From IMG/VR virus record IMGVR_UViG_3300007516_000025, positions 1-52,619 of that record: a DNA stretch of 52,619 bases. One strand, given 5' to 3'. The DNA is from a virus. The position numbers were made by a program, and so were the translations under genes. This document shows, one piece after another, positions 1 through 7,947 of the stretch. The notes beneath the pieces are model-generated. The model was not told the origin of the DNA. It did no database searches and worked only from the letters and a program-made list of their open reading frames with translations. Within the stretch, counting starts at the first letter, position 1. Each line of letters begins with the position of its first letter.

Positions 1-208
1 ATAAACTATATTATATATAAACTATATTATATATAAACTATATTATATATAAACTATATTATATATAAACTATATTATATATAAACTATATAAACTATAT
101 AAACTATATTATATATAAACTATATTATATATAAACTATATAAACTATATTATATATATACTATATTATATATAAACTATATTATATAAACTATATTATA
201 TAAACTAT
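1..208. repeat. AT-rich tandem repeat array at the left edge
   Basis: The array repeats the 16-bp unit ATAAACTATATTATAT. The core AAACT (once degenerate, ATACT) recurs about 15 times, at steps of 16,16,16,16,16,9,9,16,16,9,16,16,14 and 14 bp. The array therefore mixes full units with shortened 9- and 14-bp units, as expected from slippage. It contains no plausible gene. The window starts inside it, so the true length is unknown. It may be an AT-rich unwinding element or origin, or just a slippage-prone spacer at which the assembly broke. Each unit carries TATAAACTA, loosely like the T4 late promoter TATAAATA, but this is weak in such AT-rich DNA. Confidence 0.95.
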
Positions 209-216
209 TTAATTTA

Positions 217-238
217 GATACAGTGTTAACACTGTATC
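217..238. repeat. 22-bp perfect palindrome between repeat array and first gene
   Basis: The arms GATACAGTGTT and AACACTGTATC are exact reverse complements with no loop. The site lies between the tandem array and the first gene and ends one base before an ATG at 239. It is more GC-rich than its surroundings. A loop-free dyad in a non-coding position suits a protein-binding operator better than an RNA terminator, and no T-run follows. Function is inferred only from position and symmetry. Confidence 0.9.
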
Positions 239-289
239 ATGTTTCAGTTGACTAATTTACTAATTATTACTCGCGTTGCTCGTAATAGT

Positions 290-724
290 ATGTCCACTAA
301 TTTAAGAAGATCAATTAAAATCTTTTATCGAGTTAAATTTTTTAAAAGATACTTAATTATTCTAATTAAAATCACTCATTGGGCGAACACCATGGAAAAA
401 AATTTAACAATTCTACAATTTACAGCTATTATTACTTATGAATCAGGAAGAACTTTAAGTGATATTCTTACAGAAATTAGAGCAGTTAAAGGTGTAACAA
501 TTGTAAACGTGATAAAGAAAAGTGAAAAATTGTTTAATAACAATTTTTTTCAAATAGCAGATATTGAACAAAGAGATATTTTTAGAACAATACTTTTAGT
601 TAAAGTAGAAATATCTAAATTAAAGAATTTAAACATTCAGTATTATTTAAAGAGTAAGATATCCCAGATTGGATCAATAAAAAATTGCATTATAAAAATA
701 GGAAACCTAAATTATGAACCCTAG
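290..724 (+). CDS. Hypothetical small alpha/beta protein
   Basis: Function not recognised. The conserved-looking core starts at the internal Met at 392 and alternates beta and alpha segments (ILQFTAIITYE, a helix, GVTIVNV, then FRTILLVKVEI and a final helix/strand). This is compatible with a small ferredoxin-like or ACT-like fold. The start is uncertain: 239, 290 and 392 are all in-frame ATGs and none has a clear ribosome site. I chose 290 because the stretch before 392 (LRRSIK, then ITHWANT) reads like protein and is less AT-biased than real spacer. The gene overlaps the next one by 11 bases, so the two are probably translated together. Confidence 0.55.
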   Translation: MSTNLRRSIKIFYRVKFFKRYLIILIKITHWANTMEKNLTILQFTAIITYESGRTLSDILTEIRAVKGVTIVNVIKKSEKLFNNNFFQIADIEQRDIFRTILLVKVEISKLKNLNIQYYLKSKISQIGSIKNCIIKIGNLNYEP

Positions 725-1181
725 AAGAAGAAAAGAATACTTAAAATTAAAACAATTTGTATTTAATCATACTGAATATCCCATTAATGAATTAGAGAGT
801 ATATTCGCTGATATATTTAATAATTTTATCAGGACCGGTAAATTAGTGTTACAGATGCCTCACTCTACAGACCCCCAAGCAGGAGCTCCAGCTGAACAGG
901 TGACCGTCGGTATGGATGAGCCCCTAGAAGCTGTTAGAGAGGCACTAGACCACGCCCCAGAGTCACATGAGGTATACACAGGGTCGTCAGATCTGTCAAG
1001 CGATGAATCACCAAGCACAGATGAAGAAGAATTAAGCTTTGATGAATGTCCCGAATCTGAAGAGCTAGAAAACGAAGATCTTGCAAATATAGAAAAATTA
1101 AGTACTTCGAACAATAAGAAAATTAAAAGTCTTAATCCACCAGTAGCTCGCGGTAGAAAAAAGAACTCTGCAAATAAATAA
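714..1181 (+). CDS. Hypothetical acidic low-complexity protein
   Basis: Function not recognised. A short basic/helical N-terminus (about residues 1-45) leads into a long disordered acidic stretch rich in Ser, Asp and Glu (about 50-130), then a basic tail containing RGRKK. The codons for about residues 50-100 (roughly 860-1010) use far more G and C than the rest of the gene, so this part may have a separate origin. The ATG overlaps the stop of the upstream gene. Acidic disordered proteins of this size in T4-like phages can be scaffold or DNA-mimic proteins, but nothing here decides that. Confidence 0.7.
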   Translation: MNPRRRKEYLKLKQFVFNHTEYPINELESIFADIFNNFIRTGKLVLQMPHSTDPQAGAPAEQVTVGMDEPLEAVREALDHAPESHEVYTGSSDLSSDESPSTDEEELSFDECPESEELENEDLANIEKLSTSNNKKIKSLNPPVARGRKKNSANK

Positions 1182-1209
1182 TACTTGTTGAGTTTACAAA
1201 AGGAAATAT

Positions 1210-2022
1210 ATGAAAATTATAAAAGAGACCTCTTCAGTAGCTGGTGGTAGTGTTCAAGGCGGATCGGGTATTATTCCGAAAAGACCAATTACTAGAAATA
1301 ATGCAGTATATTCCGACATAGAACCTGAAGATGAACTTGAAGATATACCCGAGGCGGATGTTCAGGCGGAAGAAAGAAAAAAAATGAGTATTCAGTCTCA
1401 ACAATTGGAAAAACTGACAAATGGTATTATTCAAGAAAATATGTTTGAAAATGATTTGTTTAGATTGTATTTTACAAAGAAAATAGCTAAAAACATAATT
1501 TTAAAAGAGTATTCGAGTAATAGTACTGGTATAGATTTATTGTTAAGAACTTTTAAGAAAATAGAAAACCCAATTAAAGAATGGTTTTTAAACCTCAAAA
1601 CAAACCCAGAACAAAGACAACTATATCAAGATTCATTTTTCCTTAGATTAAAGAGATTTATCGAGTTATTAAATGTAGATCAGGCTCAAGCAGGGGAATT
1701 TATAAAGGCTATGAAGTCTAATCAACCCCAAAAAGAAGAGCAGGGTACGGCACTTTTTACTGATGATGAAATTCAAACAGGAAAAAGAAAATACAAAGAT
1801 ATCATTGGAGATATTGATCCAGCTCAATTTAACTCAGAAGACTTAACAGGATACAATTTTGCGAAAGAAGCATTTAAATATGTAAGTTCTCAAATTCAAA
1901 ATGATTATTTGTTATTATCAAATAAAAAAGATAGAATTGTATATTATCAATATCTGATTATTCACTTATCTTATAGATTCGCTCAATGGTCAGAAGAAGC
2001 CAATATTGGCGGAAACCTATAA
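1210..2022 (+). CDS. Hypothetical protein, mostly helical
   Basis: Function not recognised. The first 70 residues are Gly/Ser-rich and then acidic, and look disordered. Residues 80-270 appear helical, with mixed charge and many aromatic residues, and lack a recognisable catalytic motif. A good ribosome site (AAAAGGAAA) lies just before the ATG after a 28-base gap. It belongs to the run of small unknown genes preceding the metallopeptidase and sugar genes. Confidence 0.7.
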   Translation: MKIIKETSSVAGGSVQGGSGIIPKRPITRNNAVYSDIEPEDELEDIPEADVQAEERKKMSIQSQQLEKLTNGIIQENMFENDLFRLYFTKKIAKNIILKEYSSNSTGIDLLLRTFKKIENPIKEWFLNLKTNPEQRQLYQDSFFLRLKRFIELLNVDQAQAGEFIKAMKSNQPQKEEQGTALFTDDEIQTGKRKYKDIIGDIDPAQFNSEDLTGYNFAKEAFKYVSSQIQNDYLLLSNKKDRIVYYQYLIIHLSYRFAQWSEEANIGGNL

Positions 2023-2029
2023 GTGATTT

Positions 2030-2446
2030 ATGTCATTCGAATTTATACCTAAAAAACCACGTAAACTTGATGAAATAAAAAATATTATCACAAATTACGA
2101 AGAATTATCAACTTTTCGAACTAACACTAAATTTAACGATCCTTTTGAAAAAAAGAGAGGAAAACCTCTTACTGACTGTCTACTTAAAAGTAGATTTATT
2201 GACGAACAGTTTATACTTACATTAAATTCCATTGATATTATTGATCTTCTACTTATGAGGTTTGAATCCTTGCATGAGTTTTTAGATATTAAAACAAAAC
2301 CAAGTATTTCTCTCTTGACAAAGAGATTTGAAGATTCACTGATCATCTTTAGGGAAGATGAACTATATCAAGAACATATTGAGCATATAAAAACAGCTCG
2401 TAAATATAAAGAAAAATGGAAAAAATATATTAATGCAAAAAAATAG
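2030..2446 (+). CDS. Hypothetical protein
   Basis: Function not recognised. A 138-residue soluble helical protein with a basic C-terminus (ARKYKEKWKKYINAKK). It has no signal peptide, membrane segment or metal motif. It lies 7 bases after the previous gene, and its last 14 bases overlap the start of the metallopeptidase-like gene, which suggests coupled translation. A near-palindrome TCTACTT-AA-AAGTAGA lies inside at 2179-2194. Confidence 0.65.
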   Translation: MSFEFIPKKPRKLDEIKNIITNYEELSTFRTNTKFNDPFEKKRGKPLTDCLLKSRFIDEQFILTLNSIDIIDLLLMRFESLHEFLDIKTKPSISLLTKRFEDSLIIFREDELYQEHIEHIKTARKYKEKWKKYINAKK

Positions 2447-3092
2447 CGTTGTTGGTGTCAAAATAGCTAAAAATTTAGAATTATATTATGTAAATGACGG
2501 ATTTCCTTTAGATTTAAAACAAATTAAATCATTTTTAAGATCAAATATACCAAAAAAATATTTCTCAAATGTAGACATGGTATATTATTATAATTTAGAC
2601 AATAATAAAAAAGCGTATTATGAAAATAATACAATATTTATAACCTCAACACAGTGTCGGTCGAATAAAGATTTTCTTAAAAGCCTTCTTCACGAAACAG
2701 GTCATAGTTTTTATGATACAATTGAAAACCTTGATACATTTGATAGGTTAAAAGAAGAATATACCAGAAAAAAGAATAAAGTTTTAGATAGATTGAAGAG
2801 TAAGTATACAGAAGAATTATCTTCATCCGAAGAATTTAAAAGCTATTACAATGATTTTGAAAAAAATGATAAATTTGAATCATTTATTGAACAAAACATA
2901 GGATTTGATATTTTGTATGGATTTTCTAATCCATATTTTCCATCCCCGTATTGCGTATTATGTTTAGAAGAATATTTTTGCGTAGGTTTGGAAATTTATT
3001 ACACAGAAAATAGGGACTGGATTGAGCAATTTTGTCCCGTATTGAATGAAACGATTAAAACATTAGAAAAGGTGTTAAATGAAGAAGCTTAA
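2433..3092 (+). CDS. Putative zinc metallopeptidase (HETGH motif)
   Basis: The sequence LLHETGH (His87, Glu88, His91) is a classic HExxH zinc site. A later segment, EEYFCVGLEIYY (residues 179-190), offers acidic residues as third zinc ligand. That arrangement recalls the anthrax lethal factor-like (M34/ATLF) families, where a downstream Glu near an aromatic-rich helix binds zinc. No signal peptide or membrane segment is visible, so it would act in the infected cell or in the virion. It overlaps both neighbours by 14 bases and directly precedes the sugar cassette. The metallopeptidase class is well supported. The substrate is unknown; virion protein maturation or attack on a host protein are both possible. 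Confidence 0.7.
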   Translation: MQKNSVVGVKIAKNLELYYVNDGFPLDLKQIKSFLRSNIPKKYFSNVDMVYYYNLDNNKKAYYENNTIFITSTQCRSNKDFLKSLLHETGHSFYDTIENLDTFDRLKEEYTRKKNKVLDRLKSKYTEELSSSEEFKSYYNDFEKNDKFESFIEQNIGFDILYGFSNPYFPSPYCVLCLEEYFCVGLEIYYTENRDWIEQFCPVLNETIKTLEKVLNEEA

Positions 3093-4338
3093 GGTGTTAA
3101 CAATTTCTGATTATCCATTGGGTGCATCTGGTGTATCGCACACTATGAAGGAAATTGTCAAAAGTCTATTGATTGATGAGAATATTGAAATTTGTTCAAT
3201 GGGTATTTTGAATAAAAAGATGGACCTACAACCATCAAAACCAGATCCAAGATGGTCTGTTTTCCCTATCGAGGGGTTTCGTGATATTAGTGCTTATAGA
3301 CAGTTTGTTGATGGGTTTAAACCAGATTTAATAATCTTTCAATCAGACCCTAGATTTTATAAAGAGTTTCTCTTATCTGATAATGAGTGGAGAAAGAATG
3401 TACCATTGATTTGGTATACGATATGGGATAATTATCCATATCCAATTTATAATGATAAAATCTGGGATTCTGTTGATTATACTGTTTGTATAAGTCAGGT
3501 TACATACGATATTGTTAATAAAGTTAGTCCCAACGTTAAAAATTACTATATGCCACATGCAGTAAATCCACAAGTCTTCAAGACCTATGACAAAAACATG
3601 GTTAATCAATTCATTGATAAGAATTTACCTTATCAGAAAGATAAATTTACTGTTTTTTGGAATAATAAGAATGCGCGTCGGAAGAATGGAGCCACCCTTA
3701 TTGATGTATTTGGGAAATTTGCTAATAACGTAGGTAGGGACAAAGTTTTTATGTTAATGCATACCAACGTAGATGATCCCAATGGATTTGATTTACTCAG
3801 AATTGTTCAAGATTTTGGTCTTCAAGATTGTATTGGTTTCTCACAAGAGAAAGTTCCCGATTATGTAATTGCAATGCTTAACAATTGTGCTGATGTCACT
3901 ATTAACATATCTGATAATGAGGGTTTCGGCTTAAACGTTATCGAATCCTTGTCTTGTGGTACACCTGTTATTGCCAATTTAACAGGTGGTATGATTGAAC
4001 AAATGATTTTAGAAGACGGTACAAGCCCAGGTATTGGAATTAAGCCATCGTGTACTTATATTATAGGTGAACCGGCGAATAATAATCCAATGGCGGCACC
4101 ATATATTTATGAGAATAGGGTATCTAATGTCGATATTGAAAACGCTTTAGTAAAAATGTTCAACATGCCTAAAGAGGACAGACAAGCTCTAGGGAGACTA
4201 GGACAAGAACACATTAATAAGAATTTCTCATATGAGAAATTCGGGCAGTTTTGGCCTAATTTCGTAAGAGAAGTCAACAATAAGTGTGAATCTTGGCCTA
4301 GAATTGATTATTTGCCATATACATTTACAGAAATTTAA
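3079..4338 (+). CDS. Glycosyltransferase, GT-B fold (GT4-like)
   Basis: A 419-residue protein with two Rossmann-like halves. The C-terminal half carries the retaining-GT motif EGFGLNVIE (Glu281 to Glu289, E-x7-E) followed by SLSCGTPVIA, which binds the nucleotide-sugar donor in GT4 enzymes. The N-terminus (SDYPLGASGVSHTMKEIVKSLL) fits the acceptor-side domain. The length is normal for the family. It starts a run of six sugar genes and overlaps the metallopeptidase-like gene by 14 bases. Sugar donor and acceptor cannot be read from the sequence. A 22-bp perfect palindrome lies inside the gene at 4221-4242. Confidence 0.9.
   Translation: MKKLKVLTISDYPLGASGVSHTMKEIVKSLLIDENIEICSMGILNKKMDLQPSKPDPRWSVFPIEGFRDISAYRQFVDGFKPDLIIFQSDPRFYKEFLLSDNEWRKNVPLIWYTIWDNYPYPIYNDKIWDSVDYTVCISQVTYDIVNKVSPNVKNYYMPHAVNPQVFKTYDKNMVNQFIDKNLPYQKDKFTVFWNNKNARRKNGATLIDVFGKFANNVGRDKVFMLMHTNVDDPNGFDLLRIVQDFGLQDCIGFSQEKVPDYVIAMLNNCADVTINISDNEGFGLNVIESLSCGTPVIANLTGGMIEQMILEDGTSPGIGIKPSCTYIIGEPANNNPMAAPYIYENRVSNVDIENALVKMFNMPKEDRQALGRLGQEHINKNFSYEKFGQFWPNFVREVNNKCESWPRIDYLPYTFTEI
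4221..4242. repeat. 22-bp perfect palindrome inside a glycosyltransferase gene
   Basis: The arms GAATTTCTCAT and ATGAGAAATTC are exact reverse complements with no loop. The site is entirely coding (NFSYEKF). In mRNA it could only fold with a few bases opened as a loop. In DNA it is a complete dyad. Confidence 0.9.
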
Positions 4339-4351
4339 CTCAAGGATTATA

Positions 4352-5536
4352 ATGAAGAAAATTTTAGTCACAGCCCCTGTGTACTCTCAATCGGGCTACG
4401 GGCAACATGCGAGAACTTTGATTGCGGCTTTAATGACATTAGAGGGTGTTGATATTTATCTAAACCCTACTCAATGGGCCAAATCAGCCAGAATTACTAA
4501 TTTTGAGAATTGGTATTGGTGTGAATTATTAGAGAAAAAATTCGTAGAAAGTATGAACGGTGACGAACGTTATTTTGATATCAGCATACAAGTTGCGCCC
4601 GTACATGAATTTAAATCGATGGCCCCTATAAACATTGGACTAACTGCATTAGTCGAGACCGATAGGGTTTCTGTAGAATATATAAATGCCATTAATTCAA
4701 TGACAGAGGTTATTGTTTTATCTGAATTTAATTTAGATGTTATTAAAAATTCTATTTATGAAAATATTAAGATTAATAAAACTGTATTAAAAGCAAATTA
4801 TGCTTTTGTAACAGAATCAAGTGATTCTTTAGAACTAGAATTGACAACTGATTTTAATTTTTTGGTTATTAATCAAATATGTGAAAGAAAAAATTTCGGT
4901 TTAACCCTTGAGGTATTTTTAGATACATTTAAAAACGAAGAAAATGTAGGTTTGATTTGTAAAGTTCATCGTTTAAATGGTTCTACGATTGATAAATACA
5001 TGACAACAGAGTACATCAGAAATGTAAAGAATAAATTCCCAAATAGTAAGTGTAAAATTTACTTATTACACGGTGATTTTGAAGATTCCAAAATGAAGTC
5101 TTTGTATACCAATCCAAAAATTCAATGTTTAGTGACATCTACAAGAGGTGAATCATGGGGATTGCCTATATTTGAAGCGGCTTGTCTTGGTTTGCCTGTA
5201 ATTGCCCCTGATTATAGTGGATATAGAGATTTTATGTATATAAGCAAAACAGAAAAAATGTTTTTAAGTACAAAATACAAATTAGAAAAAATTAATCCAC
5301 AATTTATATGGGAAAAAGTATTAATTGAAAATAGCTTATGGGCAACAGTTGACAATTTATCATATAAGAAATGTTTTTTGAATATGTATAAAGATTACCC
5401 AAAATATAAATCCATGGCCAATAAATTGAAAACATATTTAAAAACAGAATTCGATGAAGTTAAGGTATATAAGCAATATACTGATGTATTTAAAAAATAC
5501 ATCGATATTGAGTGTGAAGATATAGTGGTGCTATAA
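4352..5536 (+). CDS. Glycosyltransferase, GT-B fold (GT4-like)
   Basis: The start at 4352 is chosen because MKKILVTAPVYSQSGYGQHAR is a typical GT-B N-terminus and CAAGGA lies upstream; the frame is open farther back but would run into the previous gene. The donor-site motif ESWGLPIFE (Glu267 to Glu275, E-x7-E) is followed by AACLGLPVIAPDYSGY. At 394 residues the length is typical. It is a second GT4-like enzyme in tandem with the one at 3079 but clearly diverged, so the two probably add different sugars or make different linkages. Confidence 0.88.
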   Translation: MKKILVTAPVYSQSGYGQHARTLIAALMTLEGVDIYLNPTQWAKSARITNFENWYWCELLEKKFVESMNGDERYFDISIQVAPVHEFKSMAPINIGLTALVETDRVSVEYINAINSMTEVIVLSEFNLDVIKNSIYENIKINKTVLKANYAFVTESSDSLELELTTDFNFLVINQICERKNFGLTLEVFLDTFKNEENVGLICKVHRLNGSTIDKYMTTEYIRNVKNKFPNSKCKIYLLHGDFEDSKMKSLYTNPKIQCLVTSTRGESWGLPIFEAACLGLPVIAPDYSGYRDFMYISKTEKMFLSTKYKLEKINPQFIWEKVLIENSLWATVDNLSYKKCFLNMYKDYPKYKSMANKLKTYLKTEFDEVKVYKQYTDVFKKYIDIECEDIVVL

Positions 5537-6387
5537 TGAACAATATATATTTTATTTCAGACTTCTTCCTTAGAGAAGTAGAAGGTGGTGCTGAACAATA
5601 CGATGATGTTATTATTAAGCACTTTGGTATTAAAAATTTAATTAAAAGCTCTGTTTTGACAGTAGAAATGTTGACATCTTTATGTAAAAGAAACAAAGAT
5701 ATCAAATTTATTATTTCAAATTCTTCGTTTTTGAAAAATGACGTTATGAAAATTTTGTCTGAAAAAGAATTTATAGTTATTGAACATGATTATAAGTTTT
5801 TAAAAGACAGGAATATTACAAATTACAAATCAACAAATTACATCGTTCCAGTAGAAATGGTTTTAGAAAATATTCGCAATCTCTATAAGAATGCAAAACT
5901 TGTCATATGTCAAACAACGTTTCACGAAGAAATTATTAAGTCTAATTTATCACTTACGAATACATTTAATTTAAAATGTAGTCTGTTCAGTGAAAATACT
6001 CTAGAATTACTTAAAAAACTGAAAAACCTTAATGTTATTCCGCTTGATGTTTCTGTTTTTGTAAATTATGATAACTATAATAAAGGCTCTGATTTATCTA
6101 AAAAATATTGTATAGATAACAAATTAGAGTTTGATTCTATAGAACCAGCTTCTCATGATGAATACCTAGACTCTCTTACAAATTATAATAATTTCGTATT
6201 TATCCCTAGAATTTTAGAATCCTGTAGCCGAGTTGTTATTGAAGCAATGTGTCTTGGTTTAAATATTGTGACAAGAAATACTCCAATCTCTAAAGAGGTT
6301 GATTTTATTGAAAGTGATGATAAAATCCTGTTTTTAAGGGACAGAAAGAGTGTTTTATTATTGAAGATTAAAGAATTTATAGAGTAA
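5536..6387 (+). CDS. Short GT-B glycosyltransferase-like protein
   Basis: The N-terminus has the GT4 signature VEGGAEQYDDVIIKHF after a short first strand. The C-terminal part has ESCSRVVIE (Glu228 to Glu236, E-x7-E) and AMCLGLNIVTRN. At 283 residues it is about 100 residues shorter than usual GT4 enzymes, so it is either a compact version or a reduced paralogue. The ATG overlaps the last base of the upstream stop codon, so translation is probably coupled. Activity and sugar are unknown. Confidence 0.75.
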   Translation: MNNIYFISDFFLREVEGGAEQYDDVIIKHFGIKNLIKSSVLTVEMLTSLCKRNKDIKFIISNSSFLKNDVMKILSEKEFIVIEHDYKFLKDRNITNYKSTNYIVPVEMVLENIRNLYKNAKLVICQTTFHEEIIKSNLSLTNTFNLKCSLFSENTLELLKKLKNLNVIPLDVSVFVNYDNYNKGSDLSKKYCIDNKLEFDSIEPASHDEYLDSLTNYNNFVFIPRILESCSRVVIEAMCLGLNIVTRNTPISKEVDFIESDDKILFLRDRKSVLLLKIKEFIE

Positions 6388-6427
6388 AACAGAATTTATT
6401 ATAATAAACTAAAGGAAGATTTTTAAA

Positions 6428-7162
6428 ATGGATGAAACAGAAAAACAAACAACTCTTTTGATTAAATCATTTTTACGCAAAGAATGTGTAGAAGCGTTAG
6501 TTTCATCAATTAGAAAATATTATAAAAATATCAAGATTGTAATTGTAGACGATTCGGATTTAGTATTCAATTTTAATGATATTAATATTGATATCTATAA
6601 CATTAAATTTGATTCTGGTATCTCTGTTGGTAGAAATTACGGAATTGATAGAATTAATACAAAATATTTTGTATTACTTGACGATGATTTTGTTTTTACA
6701 AGTGATACAAAAATACATCTTTTGTATCAGACTATAGAATCTTCTGATTTAGATATTCTTGGTGGTGCTGTTATAGAAAATTCTAGATATTTATCGTATA
6801 ATGGTAATTTTTTTATCAATGAAGAAAATAACACTCTGGAGTTGCGTAAATTAAATCTACAAAAAGAAGTATTGACTGTTTGTGATATAATTCCAAACTT
6901 TTTTATTGCTAAAACGGAAAAAATTAAAGAAATAAGGTGGGATGACTGTCTTAAAGTAGCAGAACATGCAGCATTTTTTTATAAATGCAAGGGTCGTGCT
7001 AAGGTAGGATATACAAATATTGCCTCTATTAACCATTGTCAAAAAAGTAATAAAAATTACCACGAATACAGAAAAAGAAGCATGGAATATTTCAAAATTT
7101 GGCTAAATAAATTACCGTTTAGTGGTTTTGTTGACATAAATTCAGAAAAGTATAAAGTATAA
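6428..7162 (+). CDS. Glycosyltransferase family 2-like (GT-A)
   Basis: The GT-A pattern is clear: VIVDDSD (Asp41-Asp42) at the nucleotide-binding strand, GISVGRNYGID in the following helix, and LLDDDFVF (Asp85-Asp87) as the metal-binding DxD-type site. At 244 residues it is a single catalytic domain without a membrane anchor, so it probably acts in the cytoplasm. It is preceded by a 40-base gap holding AAAGGAAG and an AT palindrome (6395-6408). It belongs to the sugar cassette. Confidence 0.85.
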   Translation: MDETEKQTTLLIKSFLRKECVEALVSSIRKYYKNIKIVIVDDSDLVFNFNDINIDIYNIKFDSGISVGRNYGIDRINTKYFVLLDDDFVFTSDTKIHLLYQTIESSDLDILGGAVIENSRYLSYNGNFFINEENNTLELRKLNLQKEVLTVCDIIPNFFIAKTEKIKEIRWDDCLKVAEHAAFFYKCKGRAKVGYTNIASINHCQKSNKNYHEYRKRSMEYFKIWLNKLPFSGFVDINSEKYKV

Positions 7163-7165
7163 AGC

Positions 7166-7906
7166 ATGAAAATCAAAATAGTCGTTCCGTTTTATAATTC
7201 AAAATGGATTTGTAAATGCATAGAATCAATACAATCACAAATATTTACAAATTTTGATTGTTTAATAATTGATGATTGTTCTACTATGGATTTAGAGGAA
7301 TCTATTTATAAATTAATTCATAATGATTCAAGATTCAAATATATTAAAAATGATAATAGATTATATGCATTAGAAAATATTTATAATGGGCTATTATCGC
7401 TATATGAGAACAACAATGAAGATATCGCCACAGTTATTGATGGCGATGATTGGTTATCTGATGAACATAGTTTGCAAAAAGTAATTGATATTTATGTAAA
7501 TTCTAATTGCATGTTAACTCACGGTAGCTGGAACACAAATCCTGATGGATTTAAGGACTCTTCTACAAATTCAGAATATGCAAAAAAAATAATTGATAAA
7601 AGTGATTTTAGATTTTGTGCATGGAAATGTTCTCAACTAAGAACATTTAAATATTCGTTATTTAAAAATATTTTAAAAAAGGATCTTCTAAATTCAGATG
7701 GTAGTTTTTTCAAAACTACATACGATCTTGCACTTATGTTTCCGATGATGGAAATGGCCCCCAATAGAATTCAATTTATTAAAGATGATCTATATATTTA
7801 CAATATATTAAATGAATTAAATGATTACAAGGTTCACAGAAAAGAACAGCTTCATATTGAAAAAATCATAAGATCCAAAAAGAAATATAGCAAACTTTTT
7901 GATTAA
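7166..7906 (+). CDS. Glycosyltransferase family 2 (GT-A)
   Basis: A canonical GT2 start, IKIVVPFYNSKWICKCIESI, is followed by LIIDDCST (Asp36-Asp37) and the DxD site VIDGDDW (Asp92, Asp94, Asp95). It has 246 residues and no membrane segment. The gene starts 3 bases after the previous GT-A gene. The two GT-A proteins are not close copies, so they probably perform successive steps. Confidence 0.88.
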   Translation: MKIKIVVPFYNSKWICKCIESIQSQIFTNFDCLIIDDCSTMDLEESIYKLIHNDSRFKYIKNDNRLYALENIYNGLLSLYENNNEDIATVIDGDDWLSDEHSLQKVIDIYVNSNCMLTHGSWNTNPDGFKDSSTNSEYAKKIIDKSDFRFCAWKCSQLRTFKYSLFKNILKKDLLNSDGSFFKTTYDLALMFPMMEMAPNRIQFIKDDLYIYNILNELNDYKVHRKEQLHIEKIIRSKKKYSKLFD

Positions 7907-7947
7907 CAAAAGTTTACATGTGTTTATAATCTTGCGGAGAGGTTAAG

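Noticed and set aside
860-1114. Open frame on the minus strand opposite the acidic protein, and the other minus-strand frames
   Set aside because: They are antisense to well-supported genes, have no ribosome sites and encode biased serine-rich or hydrophobic sequence.
7899-7930. Possible sigma70-type promoter (TATAAT at 7925-7930 with TTGATT upstream) before the epimerase-like gene
   Set aside because: The -35-like hexamer is at an awkward spacing and TATAAT is expected often in such AT-rich DNA.
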